Below are positions 1-7,428 of a stretch of 47,944 nt of DNA, one piece after another. Source of the stretch: Fusobacterium sp. (GTDB lineage: Bacteria; Fusobacteriota; Fusobacteriia; Fusobacteriales; Fusobacteriaceae); the NCBI RefSeq assembly GCF_030528405.1, contig NZ_JAUMYY010000004.1:1-47944 (forward strand). The letters are read 5' to 3'. A program made the position numbers and the translations under genes. Position 1 is the first letter of the stretch; each line of letters opens with the position of its first letter. The notes below the pieces were generated by a model, which saw only the letters and a list, made by a program, of their open reading frames with translations, was not told the DNA's origin and made no database searches.

Positions 1-15
1 AAGTGGACATTTGTT

Positions 16-44
16 ATCTTACCACCTTTATTATTTTTTGTCAA
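16..44 (-). promoter_or_regulatory. Promoter leaving the window to the left
   Basis: On the minus strand a TTGACA hexamer (39-44) is followed after 17 bases by TAAGAT (16-21), which is a good sigma70-type promoter. It points out of the window, so it would serve the next minus-strand gene, which cannot be seen. The rest of 1-92 holds only T-rich sequence after the cupin stop codon. Confidence 0.5.
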
Positions 45-92
45 CTTATTTTTTTTATTTTTTTAAAATTTTTGTTTTATTTAGTTTTAAAA

Positions 93-761
93 CTATTTTA
101 TTAAAATTAGCAACATCTTAAAATTACTAATTGCCTCTACTGCATGTGCTATATTCCCTGGTAAAACTATGCTCTCTTCTTTTTTAACTAAAGAAGCTTT
201 CCCGTCTACAACAAATTTTCCTTCTCCATCTAAAACTGTTACTAAAGCATCTCCAGGTGCCATATGAGGTTCTAAATTTTCTCCCTTCCAAAATGACATA
301 ACAGTTATTACCAAATCTTTTTTAGCAACTAAATTTTTACTAACTATCTTATTCTCTTGATATTCAATACATTTTTCCAATTGAATAGTTTCCGCATAAT
401 TTAATCCCTTTAACATCTTATTTTCCATATCGTTACCTCCTATTTTTTCACCTACTTCTATGAATTTAAAATTTTCAAATGACTTCAAAGAGTAATCTTT
501 ATTTTTGTCAACTCTTAAAAATTCTCCTTTTCTAATTTCTTTTTTTACATTTTCTATTATTATTGCTCCTCTTCCTGAAAAACAATAGTAATATCTCTCT
601 CCGCACATGGCTTCAGCTGTAATTTCTTCAGCTGAAGCTAGAGTAAACAAAGATAAATAAGTATTTTCATGATTTATTGCTCTCATACTTACAACTTCTG
701 ACTCATTAACTAAAACAATTTCATTTAAATCAATTTTTTGTGCAATTTTTATCTTTAACAT
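93..761 (-). CDS. Two-domain cupin protein
   Basis: This encodes 222 residues with two cupin (small beta-barrel) domains, roughly residues 15-105 and 120-222. The second contains the His-Met-Ala-Pro-Gly-Asp-Ala and Gly-Asn-Ile-Ala-His-Ala cupin motifs, with likely metal-binding histidines. The start at 761 is chosen because GAAAGGAGG lies just upstream; an upstream ATG at 791 would place that site inside the gene. The substrate is unknown. An in-frame internal Shine-Dalgarno (436-440) with an ATG at 428 could also make the second cupin alone (111 residues), so this may be two genes that have become one frame. It stands alone on the minus strand after the ahpC-ahpF terminator. Confidence 0.8.
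   Translation of the reverse strand: MLKIKIAQKIDLNEIVLVNESEVVSMRAINHENTYLSLFTLASAEEITAEAMCGERYYYCFSGRGAIIIENVKKEIRKGEFLRVDKNKDYSLKSFENFKFIEVGEKIGGNDMENKMLKGLNYAETIQLEKCIEYQENKIVSKNLVAKKDLVITVMSFWKGENLEPHMAPGDALVTVLDGEGKFVVDGKASLVKKEESIVLPGNIAHAVEAISNFKMLLILIK
426..440 (-). promoter_or_regulatory. Internal ribosome binding site and start within the cupin gene
   Basis: On the minus strand GGAGG (436-440) stands seven bases before an in-frame ATG (426-428). It sits in the linker between the two cupin domains, where a separate second gene would begin. Initiation here would give a single-domain cupin of 111 residues ending at the same stop codon. Confidence 0.5.
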
Positions 762-829
762 AGAATCCTCCTTTCTAGAAAATCTTAACATTTTTCTACT
801 CCAATAAGTAGTACATATGTTACAATTAA

Positions 830-882
830 AAAAAGACTATTGGATTCTCATCATATAAAAAGAATTTCACAATAGTCTTTTT
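830..882. terminator. Bidirectional terminator after ahpF-like gene
   Basis: Perfect 13-base arms, AAAAAGACTATTG (830-842) and CAATAGTCTTTTT (870-882), bracket a loop of 27 bases. On the minus strand the second arm runs into a T tract, so it ends the ahpC/ahpF transcript before the cupin gene. Confidence 0.8.
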
Positions 883-890
883 GTTTTATT

Positions 891-2525
891 TTATTTATTT
901 ATTATTTCTAATATATCCTCTATATTTTTTTCACCAAAGTAAATTTGTTTATCATTTATTATTACAGCTGGAACACTCATTATATCATATCTATTTTTGA
1001 AATCTTGGAAAGTAAATATATTTATCATTTCCATTTCTACATTTTTATTAAGTGTTGCAATTCTTTGTGCTGATTGAACTGTCTTTGGACATTTAGTACA
1101 TGACAAAGAAATTCCAATTTTTATATTTACTGGTTTATCTATTTTTTCAATTTTTGATAGACTTTCTTCTGCAACTTTTTGTCCTGGTCCTGCAACATTA
1201 TACATTCCTAATATAAATGAATTTAGTTCATGCCCACTTGGAATACTAGAATATTTCAATCCCTTATATTCCCCATTTTTATCTAATATTGTTATAGTTG
1301 GAAATCTTTCAACTTTTATTTTTGCTTCTAATTCTTTATTATCTCCAGCATTGTATGATGAAAATTTTAGTTTATTTGAAATCTCTGCTATTTCTTTTAC
1401 AGCATTCTCAATTGCTGTAGATTCATCATTATTAGGATCTTTTATGACAATTAATTCTATTGGATTCTCAAATCTAGCAACCACATCAGAAAGCTGTTTT
1501 TTAAGATTATCATCTAAAAAGCTTTCCTTTTCTGCTGCTATATTTGTAACTTTAGTTTCTTCTTTTTCTTCTTTTTTGAGTCCTAATTCTTCTCTTAGAT
1601 CATGTACATATTTTTCTATACTTGTTGCTGCTATTGCCCCATCAGATACAGCAGTAACAACCTGTCTTAATCTTTTTGGTCTTATATCTCCAGCAGCGAA
1701 TATTCCTGGAACGTTAGTCATAAGTTCTTCATCTGTTGGTATAAATCCATATTCATCTATATTTATATGTCCTTTAAATATTTGACTTGAAGGAGCATAT
1801 CCCACAAATACAAACACCCCAAATGTTTCCCCAACTTTTGCTTTATACTCGCTAATTTCACCTGTTACATTATTTTTAAATTTAGCCCCTGTTGGTTTCA
1901 TATCTCCTGTTAGTTCTGTTAATTCCGTATTAAATTTAACAGTTATTTTAGGATGTGCTTTAACTTTATCACCTATTGATTTAGCACAAGTAAAATCAGG
2001 TTCTCTTGCTATTATTGTTACAGATTTCCCATACTTAGTTAAAAACATAGCTTCTTCAGCTGCTGCAAAACCTGCTCCTATTACAAATATATCCATACCT
2101 GTGAAAAATTCTCCATCACAAGTCGCACAATATGCAACCCCTCTTCCTGTAAATTCCTTTTCTCCAGGAAAACCTAACTTTCTAGGTGCTGCTCCTGTTG
2201 CAACAACAATTGATAAAGCTTTATACTCTGCATTTGCTGTTTTAATTACTTTAATTTTTTGTGTAAAATCCATGTCAGTAACTTCTTCTTGAATAAAATT
2301 AACACCAAAATTTTCTGCTTGCTTTCTTGTTTGAGCTATGTATTCACTACCAGAAATTTCAAGTATTCCAGGATAGTTCACAACTTCACTCGTTAAAGCT
2401 ATCTGCCCACCCTTTTGTTCTTTCTCTAATATAAGAACATCTAATTTAGCTCTTCCTGCATATATTCCCGCTGATAAACCAGCTGGTCCACCACCTACAA
2501 TTATAAGGTCATAAATTTTCTCCAT
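891..2525 (-). CDS. AhpF-like NAD(P)H:peroxiredoxin reductase, permuted domain order
   Basis: This 544-residue flavoprotein should reduce the AhpC peroxiredoxin encoded upstream. Residues 1-310 form a thioredoxin-reductase module: FAD site GGGPAG (11-16), redox pair CATC (133-136), second Rossmann site GAGFAAAEEA (150-159) and AAGDI near the end. After a charged linker come two thioredoxin folds (about 340-440 and 455-544); the first lacks a CXXC and the second carries CTKC (476-479). That tandem fold is the N-terminal domain of enteric AhpF moved to the C-terminus. The usual NADPH motif HRRxxR is absent (IIAREPD instead), so the reductant is uncertain. Start ATG at 2525. It lies 182 bases downstream of ahpC, beyond an attenuator-like hairpin. 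Confidence 0.85.
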   Translation of the reverse strand: MEKIYDLIIVGGGPAGLSAGIYAGRAKLDVLILEKEQKGGQIALTSEVVNYPGILEISGSEYIAQTRKQAENFGVNFIQEEVTDMDFTQKIKVIKTANAEYKALSIVVATGAAPRKLGFPGEKEFTGRGVAYCATCDGEFFTGMDIFVIGAGFAAAEEAMFLTKYGKSVTIIAREPDFTCAKSIGDKVKAHPKITVKFNTELTELTGDMKPTGAKFKNNVTGEISEYKAKVGETFGVFVFVGYAPSSQIFKGHINIDEYGFIPTDEELMTNVPGIFAAGDIRPKRLRQVVTAVSDGAIAATSIEKYVHDLREELGLKKEEKEETKVTNIAAEKESFLDDNLKKQLSDVVARFENPIELIVIKDPNNDESTAIENAVKEIAEISNKLKFSSYNAGDNKELEAKIKVERFPTITILDKNGEYKGLKYSSIPSGHELNSFILGMYNVAGPGQKVAEESLSKIEKIDKPVNIKIGISLSCTKCPKTVQSAQRIATLNKNVEMEMINIFTFQDFKNRYDIMSVPAVIINDKQIYFGEKNIEDILEIINK

Positions 2526-2634
2526 TTTTCTCCCCTTTCATTCTTAATTTTATTTCTTCTCTAAAAATACTAATACCTGTTTCCTTTAAAAATAAAGTAT
2601 TCAGCTATTAGGATTTTTACTTTCTTTACTTTAT

Positions 2635-2670
2635 AAAAAGGGATATAATATTAATATTTATACCCCTTTT
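2635..2670 (-). terminator. Hairpin between ahpC and the ahpF-like gene
   Basis: AAAAGGG-type arms (2636-2647 and 2659-2670, one mismatch) around an AT-rich loop, followed on the minus strand by a T tract. It is a partial terminator or attenuator that could make ahpC more abundant than its reductase. A second short palindrome, AGAAGCTTGAAGCTTCT, lies at 2686-2702. Confidence 0.55.
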
Positions 2671-2707
2671 CTTTATGTTTTAGATAGAAGCTTGAAGCTT
2701 CTCTTTC

Positions 2708-3274
2708 TTATAGTTCTCCTATTAAATCAATGCTTGGCTTTAAAGTTTCGCTTCCAGGTTGCCATTTTGCTGGACAAACTTCCCCATGTTCTGCAACGAA
2801 CTTAGCTGCTTGTAATTTTCTTAATAATTCTTTTGCTTCTCTTCCTATTCCATTATCATGGATTTCATAAGCCTTAATAACTCCTTCTGGATTTATTACA
2901 AAGCTTCCTCTTAAAGCTAGACCTTCTTCTTCTATCATAACCTCAAAAGCTCTTGCTAAAACTCCTGTTGGATCTGCTATCATAGGATACTCAACCTTTC
3001 CTATTTTTGGTGAGTGATCACTCCATGCTTTATGAACAAAATGAGTATCACAAGAAACTGAGTAAATTTCTGCTCCTTCTTTCTTAAAAGCTTCATAATT
3101 ATCCTGTAAATCTTCTAATTCAGTTGGACATACAAATGTAAAATCTGCTGGATAGAAAACAAATACTGACCATTTTCCTAACAAATCTTTATCTGTTACT
3201 GTTATAAAATCCTTTTCACTTTTTTTGAAAGCCACTGCTTTAAACTCTGGAACTTTTTTCCCTATTAATGACAT
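2708..3274 (-). CDS. ahpC: Alkyl hydroperoxide peroxidase AhpC (2-Cys peroxiredoxin)
   Basis: This 188-residue typical 2-Cys peroxiredoxin reduces hydrogen peroxide and organic hydroperoxides in the cytoplasm. The peroxidatic Cys49 lies in DFTFVCPTE and the resolving Cys167 in GEVCPAKW. The length matches the AhpC family. It is the first gene of the pair and its start codon follows an AGGAGG site. Its electron donor is probably the AhpF-like reductase just downstream. The promoter carries a PerR-like 7-1-7 box over the predicted start site, which fits peroxide induction. Confidence 0.95.
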   Translation of the reverse strand: MSLIGKKVPEFKAVAFKKSEKDFITVTDKDLLGKWSVFVFYPADFTFVCPTELEDLQDNYEAFKKEGAEIYSVSCDTHFVHKAWSDHSPKIGKVEYPMIADPTGVLARAFEVMIEEEGLALRGSFVINPEGVIKAYEIHDNGIGREAKELLRKLQAAKFVAEHGEVCPAKWQPGSETLKPSIDLIGEL

Positions 3275-3316
3275 TTTAATCCTCCTAAAATCCTTATTTT
3301 TAAAATTATATCTAAT

Positions 3317-3364
3317 TTGTAATCGTTATAAAGATATCCTATTATATTTTACTTACTTTGTCAA
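3317..3364 (-). promoter_or_regulatory. ahpC promoter with PerR/Fur-like box
   Basis: TTGACA (3359-3364), 17 bases, then TAGGAT (3336-3341) on the minus strand. The predicted start near 3329 falls within TTATAACGATTACAA (3317-3331), which matches the Bacillus PerR consensus TTATAATNATTATAA at 12 of 14 defined positions. A bound repressor there would block initiation. Confidence 0.55.
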
Positions 3365-3384
3365 GTATTTTTTCTTAAAGCTTT

Positions 3385-4731
3385 TTACTTTCTTAACCTT
3401 TTATTTAATTGCGCTGATAAAAATTCAAAGCCCTTCTTTCCTAAAAGAGCAAACATATTTTTCTTATATGACTCCACTCCTGGTTGATCGAAAGGATTCA
3501 CTCCAAGCATATAACCACTTATAGCACATGCTTTTTCAAAAAAGTATATCAAATATCCTAAATTATAAGCATTCATCTCTGGAATATTTATTGTCATACA
3601 CGGAACTCCTCCATCTATATGAGCAAGTAAAGTTCCTTCGAAAGCCTTTGAATTAATATAGGTTAAAGTTTTTTCTGCAAGATAATTCAAACCATCTAAA
3701 TCTTCTTTTTCTTCTTTTATTTTTAAATCTTCCGAATTTTTTTCAATATTCATGATTGTTTCAAATAAAAATCTTCTACCATCTTGTATATATTGTCCCA
3801 TAGAATGTAAATCTGTTGTCAAATCCACTGCTGCTGGAAAAATTCCCTTTTGGTTTTTGCCTTCAGATTCTCCAAATAGTTGCTTCCACCATTCAGCTAT
3901 ATAATGCAAACTTGGTTCATAATTTGCTAAAAGTTCGACTAAATAACCCTTTCTATATAAAATATTTCTTATAAGTGCATATTTGTGACAATCATTAGAA
4001 TTAAAATCGTTTTTATAATCCTCTCTTGCTTCTTGTGCTCCTTTCATTAGTTCATCAATATCTATTCCAACTACAGCCATAGGGAGAAGTCCTACAGCAG
4101 TCAGAACTGAAAACCTTCCTCCTACATCATCTGGTATTACAAATGTTTCATATTTTTTTTCATCTGCTAGTTTTTTTAGAGCTCCTTTTGCTATGTCTGT
4201 TGTTGCATATATTCTTTCCCTAGCATCTTCACCATATTTTTTTTCTAGTAGTTCTTTAAACACTCTAAATGCTATTGCTGGTTCAGTTGTTGTTCCTGAT
4301 TTAGATATGACATTAACAGAAAAATCTCTCTCTCCTATAACCTCTATTAAATGCTTTAAATACCTTCCAGATATATTTTGTCCTGCAAAGTATATCTCTG
4401 GAGTTTTTCTTTTTTCCTTAGATAAACCATTATAAAAGCTATGTGTTAAAGCTTCTATAACTGCTCTTGCTCCTAAATATGAACCTCCTATTCCAACGAC
4501 AATAAGAACTTCTGAATTATTTTTTATTTTTTCTGCTGCTTTTTTTATTCTTTCAAATTCATTTTTGTCATAATTTTCAGGTAAATCCAACCAACCTAAA
4601 AAATCATTTCCTTCTCCTGTCTTAGTTTCCAATTTTTTTACAGCTACTTCTACTTCTGATTTTAAAGCATTTATTTCCTCTTCACTAATAAAATTAAAAA
4701 TTTTAGAGTAATCTAAATTTATTTTTTTCAT
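3385..4731 (-). CDS. pgi: Glucose-6-phosphate isomerase
   Basis: This 448-residue cytoplasmic enzyme interconverts glucose 6-phosphate and fructose 6-phosphate. Visible family features are the sugar-phosphate loop [10 protein letters not shown] near residue 83, KSGTT near 145, the PGI signature [16 protein letters not shown] near 200 and [10 protein letters not shown] near 285. The length is that of the compact Firmicute-type enzyme, about 450 residues. The ATG at 4731 is preferred because GGAGG lies four to eight bases upstream; a TTG at 4743 would put that site inside the gene. It is monocistronic and ends 20 bases before the ahpC -35 region with no obvious hairpin. Confidence 0.96.
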   Translation of the reverse strand: MKKINLDYSKIFNFISEEEINALKSEVEVAVKKLETKTGEGNDFLGWLDLPENYDKNEFERIKKAAEKIKNNSEVLIVVGIGGSYLGARAVIEALTHSFYNGLSKEKRKTPEIYFAGQNISGRYLKHLIEVIGERDFSVNVISKSGTTTEPAIAFRVFKELLEKKYGEDARERIYATTDIAKGALKKLADEKKYETFVIPDDVGGRFSVLTAVGLLPMAVVGIDIDELMKGAQEAREDYKNDFNSNDCHKYALIRNILYRKGYLVELLANYEPSLHYIAEWWKQLFGESEGKNQKGIFPAAVDLTTDLHSMGQYIQDGRRFLFETIMNIEKNSEDLKIKEEKEDLDGLNYLAEKTLTYINSKAFEGTLLAHIDGGVPCMTINIPEMNAYNLGYLIYFFEKACAISGYMLGVNPFDQPGVESYKKNMFALLGKKGFEFLSAQLNKRLRK

Positions 4732-4753
4732 TTTTACCTCCAAACTTTGAATT

Positions 4754-4836
4754 AAAAAAATTCTATTTTTTAAATTATAACACTCTTTTTATATTAAATA
4801 AATATGAATATTTACTATAAAAAATAGAATTTTTTT
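4754..4836. repeat. 19 bp perfect inverted repeat bracketing the pgi promoter
   Basis: The arms 4754-4772 and 4818-4836 are exact reverse complements (A7-TTCTA-T6-A type) separated by 45 bases. The loop holds the pgi extended -10 (TGTTATAAT on the minus strand, hexamer 4774-4779). It may be an operator or a transcript hairpin; no protein can be named. Confidence 0.6.
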
Positions 4837-4847
4837 GCTTAATTTAA

Positions 4848-4876
4848 TTGATGTTTGTCACAAAAAATGTTATAAT
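4848..4876 (+). promoter_or_regulatory. Promoter of the fucO-like gene
   Basis: TTGATG (4848-4853), 17 bases, then TATAAT (4871-4876) with an extended TGT before it. The predicted start lies near 4883, giving a leader of about 94 bases to the GGAGG site and ATG at 4977. Confidence 0.65.
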
Positions 4877-4976
4877 ATTATACAAATATACCTATTTTTA
4901 ATTTTTATATAGCTTTACAAAAAATATATAGTTATAAGAAAGTTTTATTTTAAATTTTAATATAGGAGGAAACGAT

Positions 4977-6125
4977 ATGGCTAGATTTATTCTTAATGAA
5001 ACAAGTTATTTTGGGAAGGGAAGTAGAGCTGAAATAGTTAATGAAATACTAACAAGAGGTTATAAAAAAGCTCTTCTTGTCAGCGACAATATTTTAGAAA
5101 AGTGTGGAGTATTAGATAAAGTTAAAGAAGTTTTAGATGGGGCTAACATAAACTATGAAACATTTACAGAAATTAAGCAAAACCCAACAATAAAAAATTG
5201 TAAAGATGGGCTTGCTGCTTACAATGAGGCTAATGCTGATTTTATAATTGCTGTTGGCGGAGGTTCTGTAATTGATACAGCTAAAGCAATAGGAATTACA
5301 AAAAACAATCCAGAGTTTGAAGACATTAAATCTCTTGAAGGTGTGGCAAATACAAAAAATAAATCTGTACCTATAATAGCACTCCCAACAACTTGTGGTA
5401 CTGCTGCTGAAGTTACTATTAATTATGTAATTACCGTTGAAGATGAAAATAGAAAAATAGTATGTGTGGATCCTAAAGATATACCTTTAGTCGCAATAGT
5501 TGATGCGGAACTTATGATGACACTTCCTGCGAAAACAATAGCAGCAACTGGTATGGATGCTTTAACTCATGCAATAGAAGGCTATATAACTAAAGGAGCT
5601 AATACTATCTCTGATATGTTTGAAATAAAAGCTATTGAGATGATAGCAAAACATTTAAGAGGCGCTGTAAAAGATAAAAATATGGAAGATATGGAAGGAA
5701 TGAGTATAGCTCAATATATTGCTGGTATGGGCTTTTCAAATGTTGGTTTAGGAATTGTCCATTCTATGGCTCATCCTCTGGGAGCTATTTATGACATACC
5801 TCATGGTGTTGCTAATGCTCTTTTGTTACCTATTATTATGGAATTTAATATGTCTGCTTGTATAGAAAAATATGTAGATATTGCGAAAGCAATGGGAGTC
5901 AATGTAGAAGGTCTATCTAAAGAAGCTGCTGCAAAAGCTGCTGTAGATGCTGTAAGACAACTTGCTATTGACGTAGGAATTCCTCAAACTTTAAGAGAAA
6001 TAAATATACCTAGGGAAGGCATTGCTAAGTTATCAATAGATGCTTTAAATGACGTATGTACTGGTGGAAACCCTAAAGATGTAACTTTAAAAGATATAGA
6101 AAATTTATATCAAATAGCTTATTAA
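4977..6125 (+). CDS. fucO: Iron-containing alcohol dehydrogenase, lactaldehyde reductase (FucO) type
   Basis: This encodes 382 residues, the same length as E. coli FucO and close to it along the whole chain, as far as I can recall that sequence. FucO reduces L-lactaldehyde to 1,2-propanediol with NADH. Seen here: the dinucleotide loop GGGSVIDTAKAIG near residue 95, GTAAEVT near 140, the iron ligands in GMDALTHAIEGY near 195, and HSMAHPLGAIYDIPHG near 262. No fucose or rhamnose pathway genes lie beside it, so it may reduce other small aldehydes or take part in propanediol or ethanol formation. It is monocistronic, with its own promoter, and ends in a palindromic element. Confidence 0.85.
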   Translation: MARFILNETSYFGKGSRAEIVNEILTRGYKKALLVSDNILEKCGVLDKVKEVLDGANINYETFTEIKQNPTIKNCKDGLAAYNEANADFIIAVGGGSVIDTAKAIGITKNNPEFEDIKSLEGVANTKNKSVPIIALPTTCGTAAEVTINYVITVEDENRKIVCVDPKDIPLVAIVDAELMMTLPAKTIAATGMDALTHAIEGYITKGANTISDMFEIKAIEMIAKHLRGAVKDKNMEDMEGMSIAQYIAGMGFSNVGLGIVHSMAHPLGAIYDIPHGVANALLLPIIMEFNMSACIEKYVDIAKAMGVNVEGLSKEAAAKAAVDAVRQLAIDVGIPQTLREINIPREGIAKLSIDALNDVCTGGNPKDVTLKDIENLYQIAY

Positions 6126-6138
6126 TAAATTTAAGACC

Positions 6139-6304
6139 TTAGGGGCTTTTGCAATTTAAAGATTTATAGGTTTTTTGAACTCATACCTAATAATAATTTC
6201 TAATATTTTTATTAAAGCTATGCTTCACAAAAATATTGAAATTTTATATTTAGATTGACAAGCAAAACTTTTTAAAATCTAATTTGCAACAGTCCCTTTT
6301 TTAT
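6139..6304. repeat. Palindromic intergenic element, copy 1
   Basis: A long imperfect palindrome of about 165 bases. The outer arms pair GGGGCTTTTGCAA-like and TTGCAACAGTCCC sequences, flanked by T runs. The inner arms AATTTCTAATATTTTT and AAAAATATTGAAATT form a second hairpin. Related copies lie at 7226-7425 and 15092-15235. It follows the fucO stop and can act as a terminator. Confidence 0.7.
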
Positions 6305-6342
6305 TAGAAAGTAAATTTTAATTTCTTTTCTTCAATTTATTA

Positions 6343-6351
6343 TGTTATAAT
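6343..6351 (+). promoter_or_regulatory. Extended -10 promoter of cvfB
   Basis: TGTTATAAT is an extended -10 element, 31 bases before the start codon at 6383. The -35 region is weak. Confidence 0.45.
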
Positions 6352-6382
6352 TTACAGTAAATTAAACTAAAAGGTGAGATTT

Positions 6383-7228
6383 ATGATAAAAGTAGGAAAA
6401 AGACAAAAATTAATAATAAATAATTTTTCAAGTGTAGGTGCTCATCTATATGCAGGTACTGATGATGATAAGGATAATATTTTATTACCTAATAATGAGC
6501 TTGAAGGAAGAGAACTAAAAGAAGGGGATGAAGTTGAAGTTTTAATTTATAGAGATTCAGAAGATAGACTTATTGCAACTTTCAGAAAAACTGAAGCTTT
6601 AGTAGGTACTCTCGCAAAACTCAAAGTTGTTGATACTCATCCTAAATTTGGAGCATTTTTAGATTGGGGCTTAAATAAAGATTTGATGTTACCTCGTTCC
6701 CAACAAGAAATAAATGTTGAAATTGGGAAAAAATATTTAGTAGGTTTATATGAAGACAGTAGAGGAAGAGTTTCAGCCACAATGAAAATTTATAAATTTC
6801 TAATGCCTTCGTCTTCAATAAATAAAGGAGATATAGTTTCTGCAACTGTATATCGAATTAATGAAGATATAGGAGTTTTTGTAGCTGTTGAAGATAGATA
6901 TTTTGGACTTATTCCTAAAAATGAATGTTTTGAAAAATATTCTATAGGTGATGAATTAACCCTTAGAGTTACAAGAGTAAGAGAAGACGGAAAAATAGAT
7001 TTAAGTCCTAGAAAGCTCTTATCTGCACAAATCGAAAATGATGCCGAATTAATAATGAACAAAATGAAAATCTTAAAAGATCATTTCCGTTTTAACGATA
7101 AAAGTTCTCCAGAAGAAATTTTAGATTATTTTGGACTTACAAAAAAAGCTTTTAAAAGGGCAATAGGTAAGCTTTTAAAAAGCGGCTTAATTGAGAAAAA
7201 AGGTGATTATTTTTCATTAAAAAAATAA
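6383..7228 (+). CDS. cvfB: S1-domain RNA-binding protein CvfB
   Basis: This 281-residue protein has the CvfB/YitL architecture: three S1-type OB folds (about residues 5-60, 68-128 and 145-208) and a C-terminal winged helix (about 215-281). Typical S1 features are KVVDTHPKFGAFLDWG in the second fold and INEDIGVFVAVEDRYFGLI in the third. Family members bind RNA, and in Staphylococcus CvfB affects virulence gene expression; the role here is unknown. The ATG at 6383 has AAAGGTGAG upstream, so the GTG at 6374 is part of the ribosome binding site. The gene is flanked by two copies of the same palindromic element. Confidence 0.85.
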   Translation: MIKVGKRQKLIINNFSSVGAHLYAGTDDDKDNILLPNNELEGRELKEGDEVEVLIYRDSEDRLIATFRKTEALVGTLAKLKVVDTHPKFGAFLDWGLNKDLMLPRSQQEINVEIGKKYLVGLYEDSRGRVSATMKIYKFLMPSSSINKGDIVSATVYRINEDIGVFVAVEDRYFGLIPKNECFEKYSIGDELTLRVTRVREDGKIDLSPRKLLSAQIENDAELIMNKMKILKDHFRFNDKSSPEEILDYFGLTKKAFKRAIGKLLKSGLIEKKGDYFSLKK

Positions 7229-7425
7229 GGACTTATTGCAACTTAAAGGTTTATAGGTATTTAGAGTCATGCCTAATAATAATTTTTAATATTTTTATTA
7301 AAGCTATGTTTCGAAAAAATATTAAAATTCTATATTTAGGCTGACAAGCAAACCTTTCTATGAACTGCACCTCCAATCTTGTGTCCAAGATTTTGGGTGC
7401 AGTTCATTTGCAACAGTCCCTTTTT
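7226..7425. repeat. Palindromic intergenic element, copy 2, with insertion
   Basis: It has the same plan as copy 1: outer arms GGACTTATTGCAA-like and TTGCAACAGTCC, and inner arms AATTTTTAATATTTTT and AAAAATATTAAAATT. Its right arm is interrupted by a 48 base palindrome (7360-7407). It lies between the convergent cvfB and lipoprotein genes and can terminate both. Confidence 0.7.
7360..7407. repeat. 48 bp palindrome nested in the element
   Basis: ATGAACTGCACC pairs with GGTGCAGTTCAT, and inside them AATCTTG pairs with CAAGATT around a TGTC loop. It stands in place of about ten bases found at this point in copy 1, and looks like a separate small mobile or structural repeat. Confidence 0.65.
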
Positions 7426-7428
7426 ATT

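Noticed and set aside
1351-1785. Open frame of 144 codons on the plus strand
   Set aside because: It lies wholly antisense to the AhpF-like gene, with low-complexity Ser/Leu-rich translation and no ribosome binding site.
6126-7425. Composite transposon carrying cvfB between two repeat copies
   Set aside because: The elements carry no transposase and no target duplication was seen, and cvfB is a core gene.
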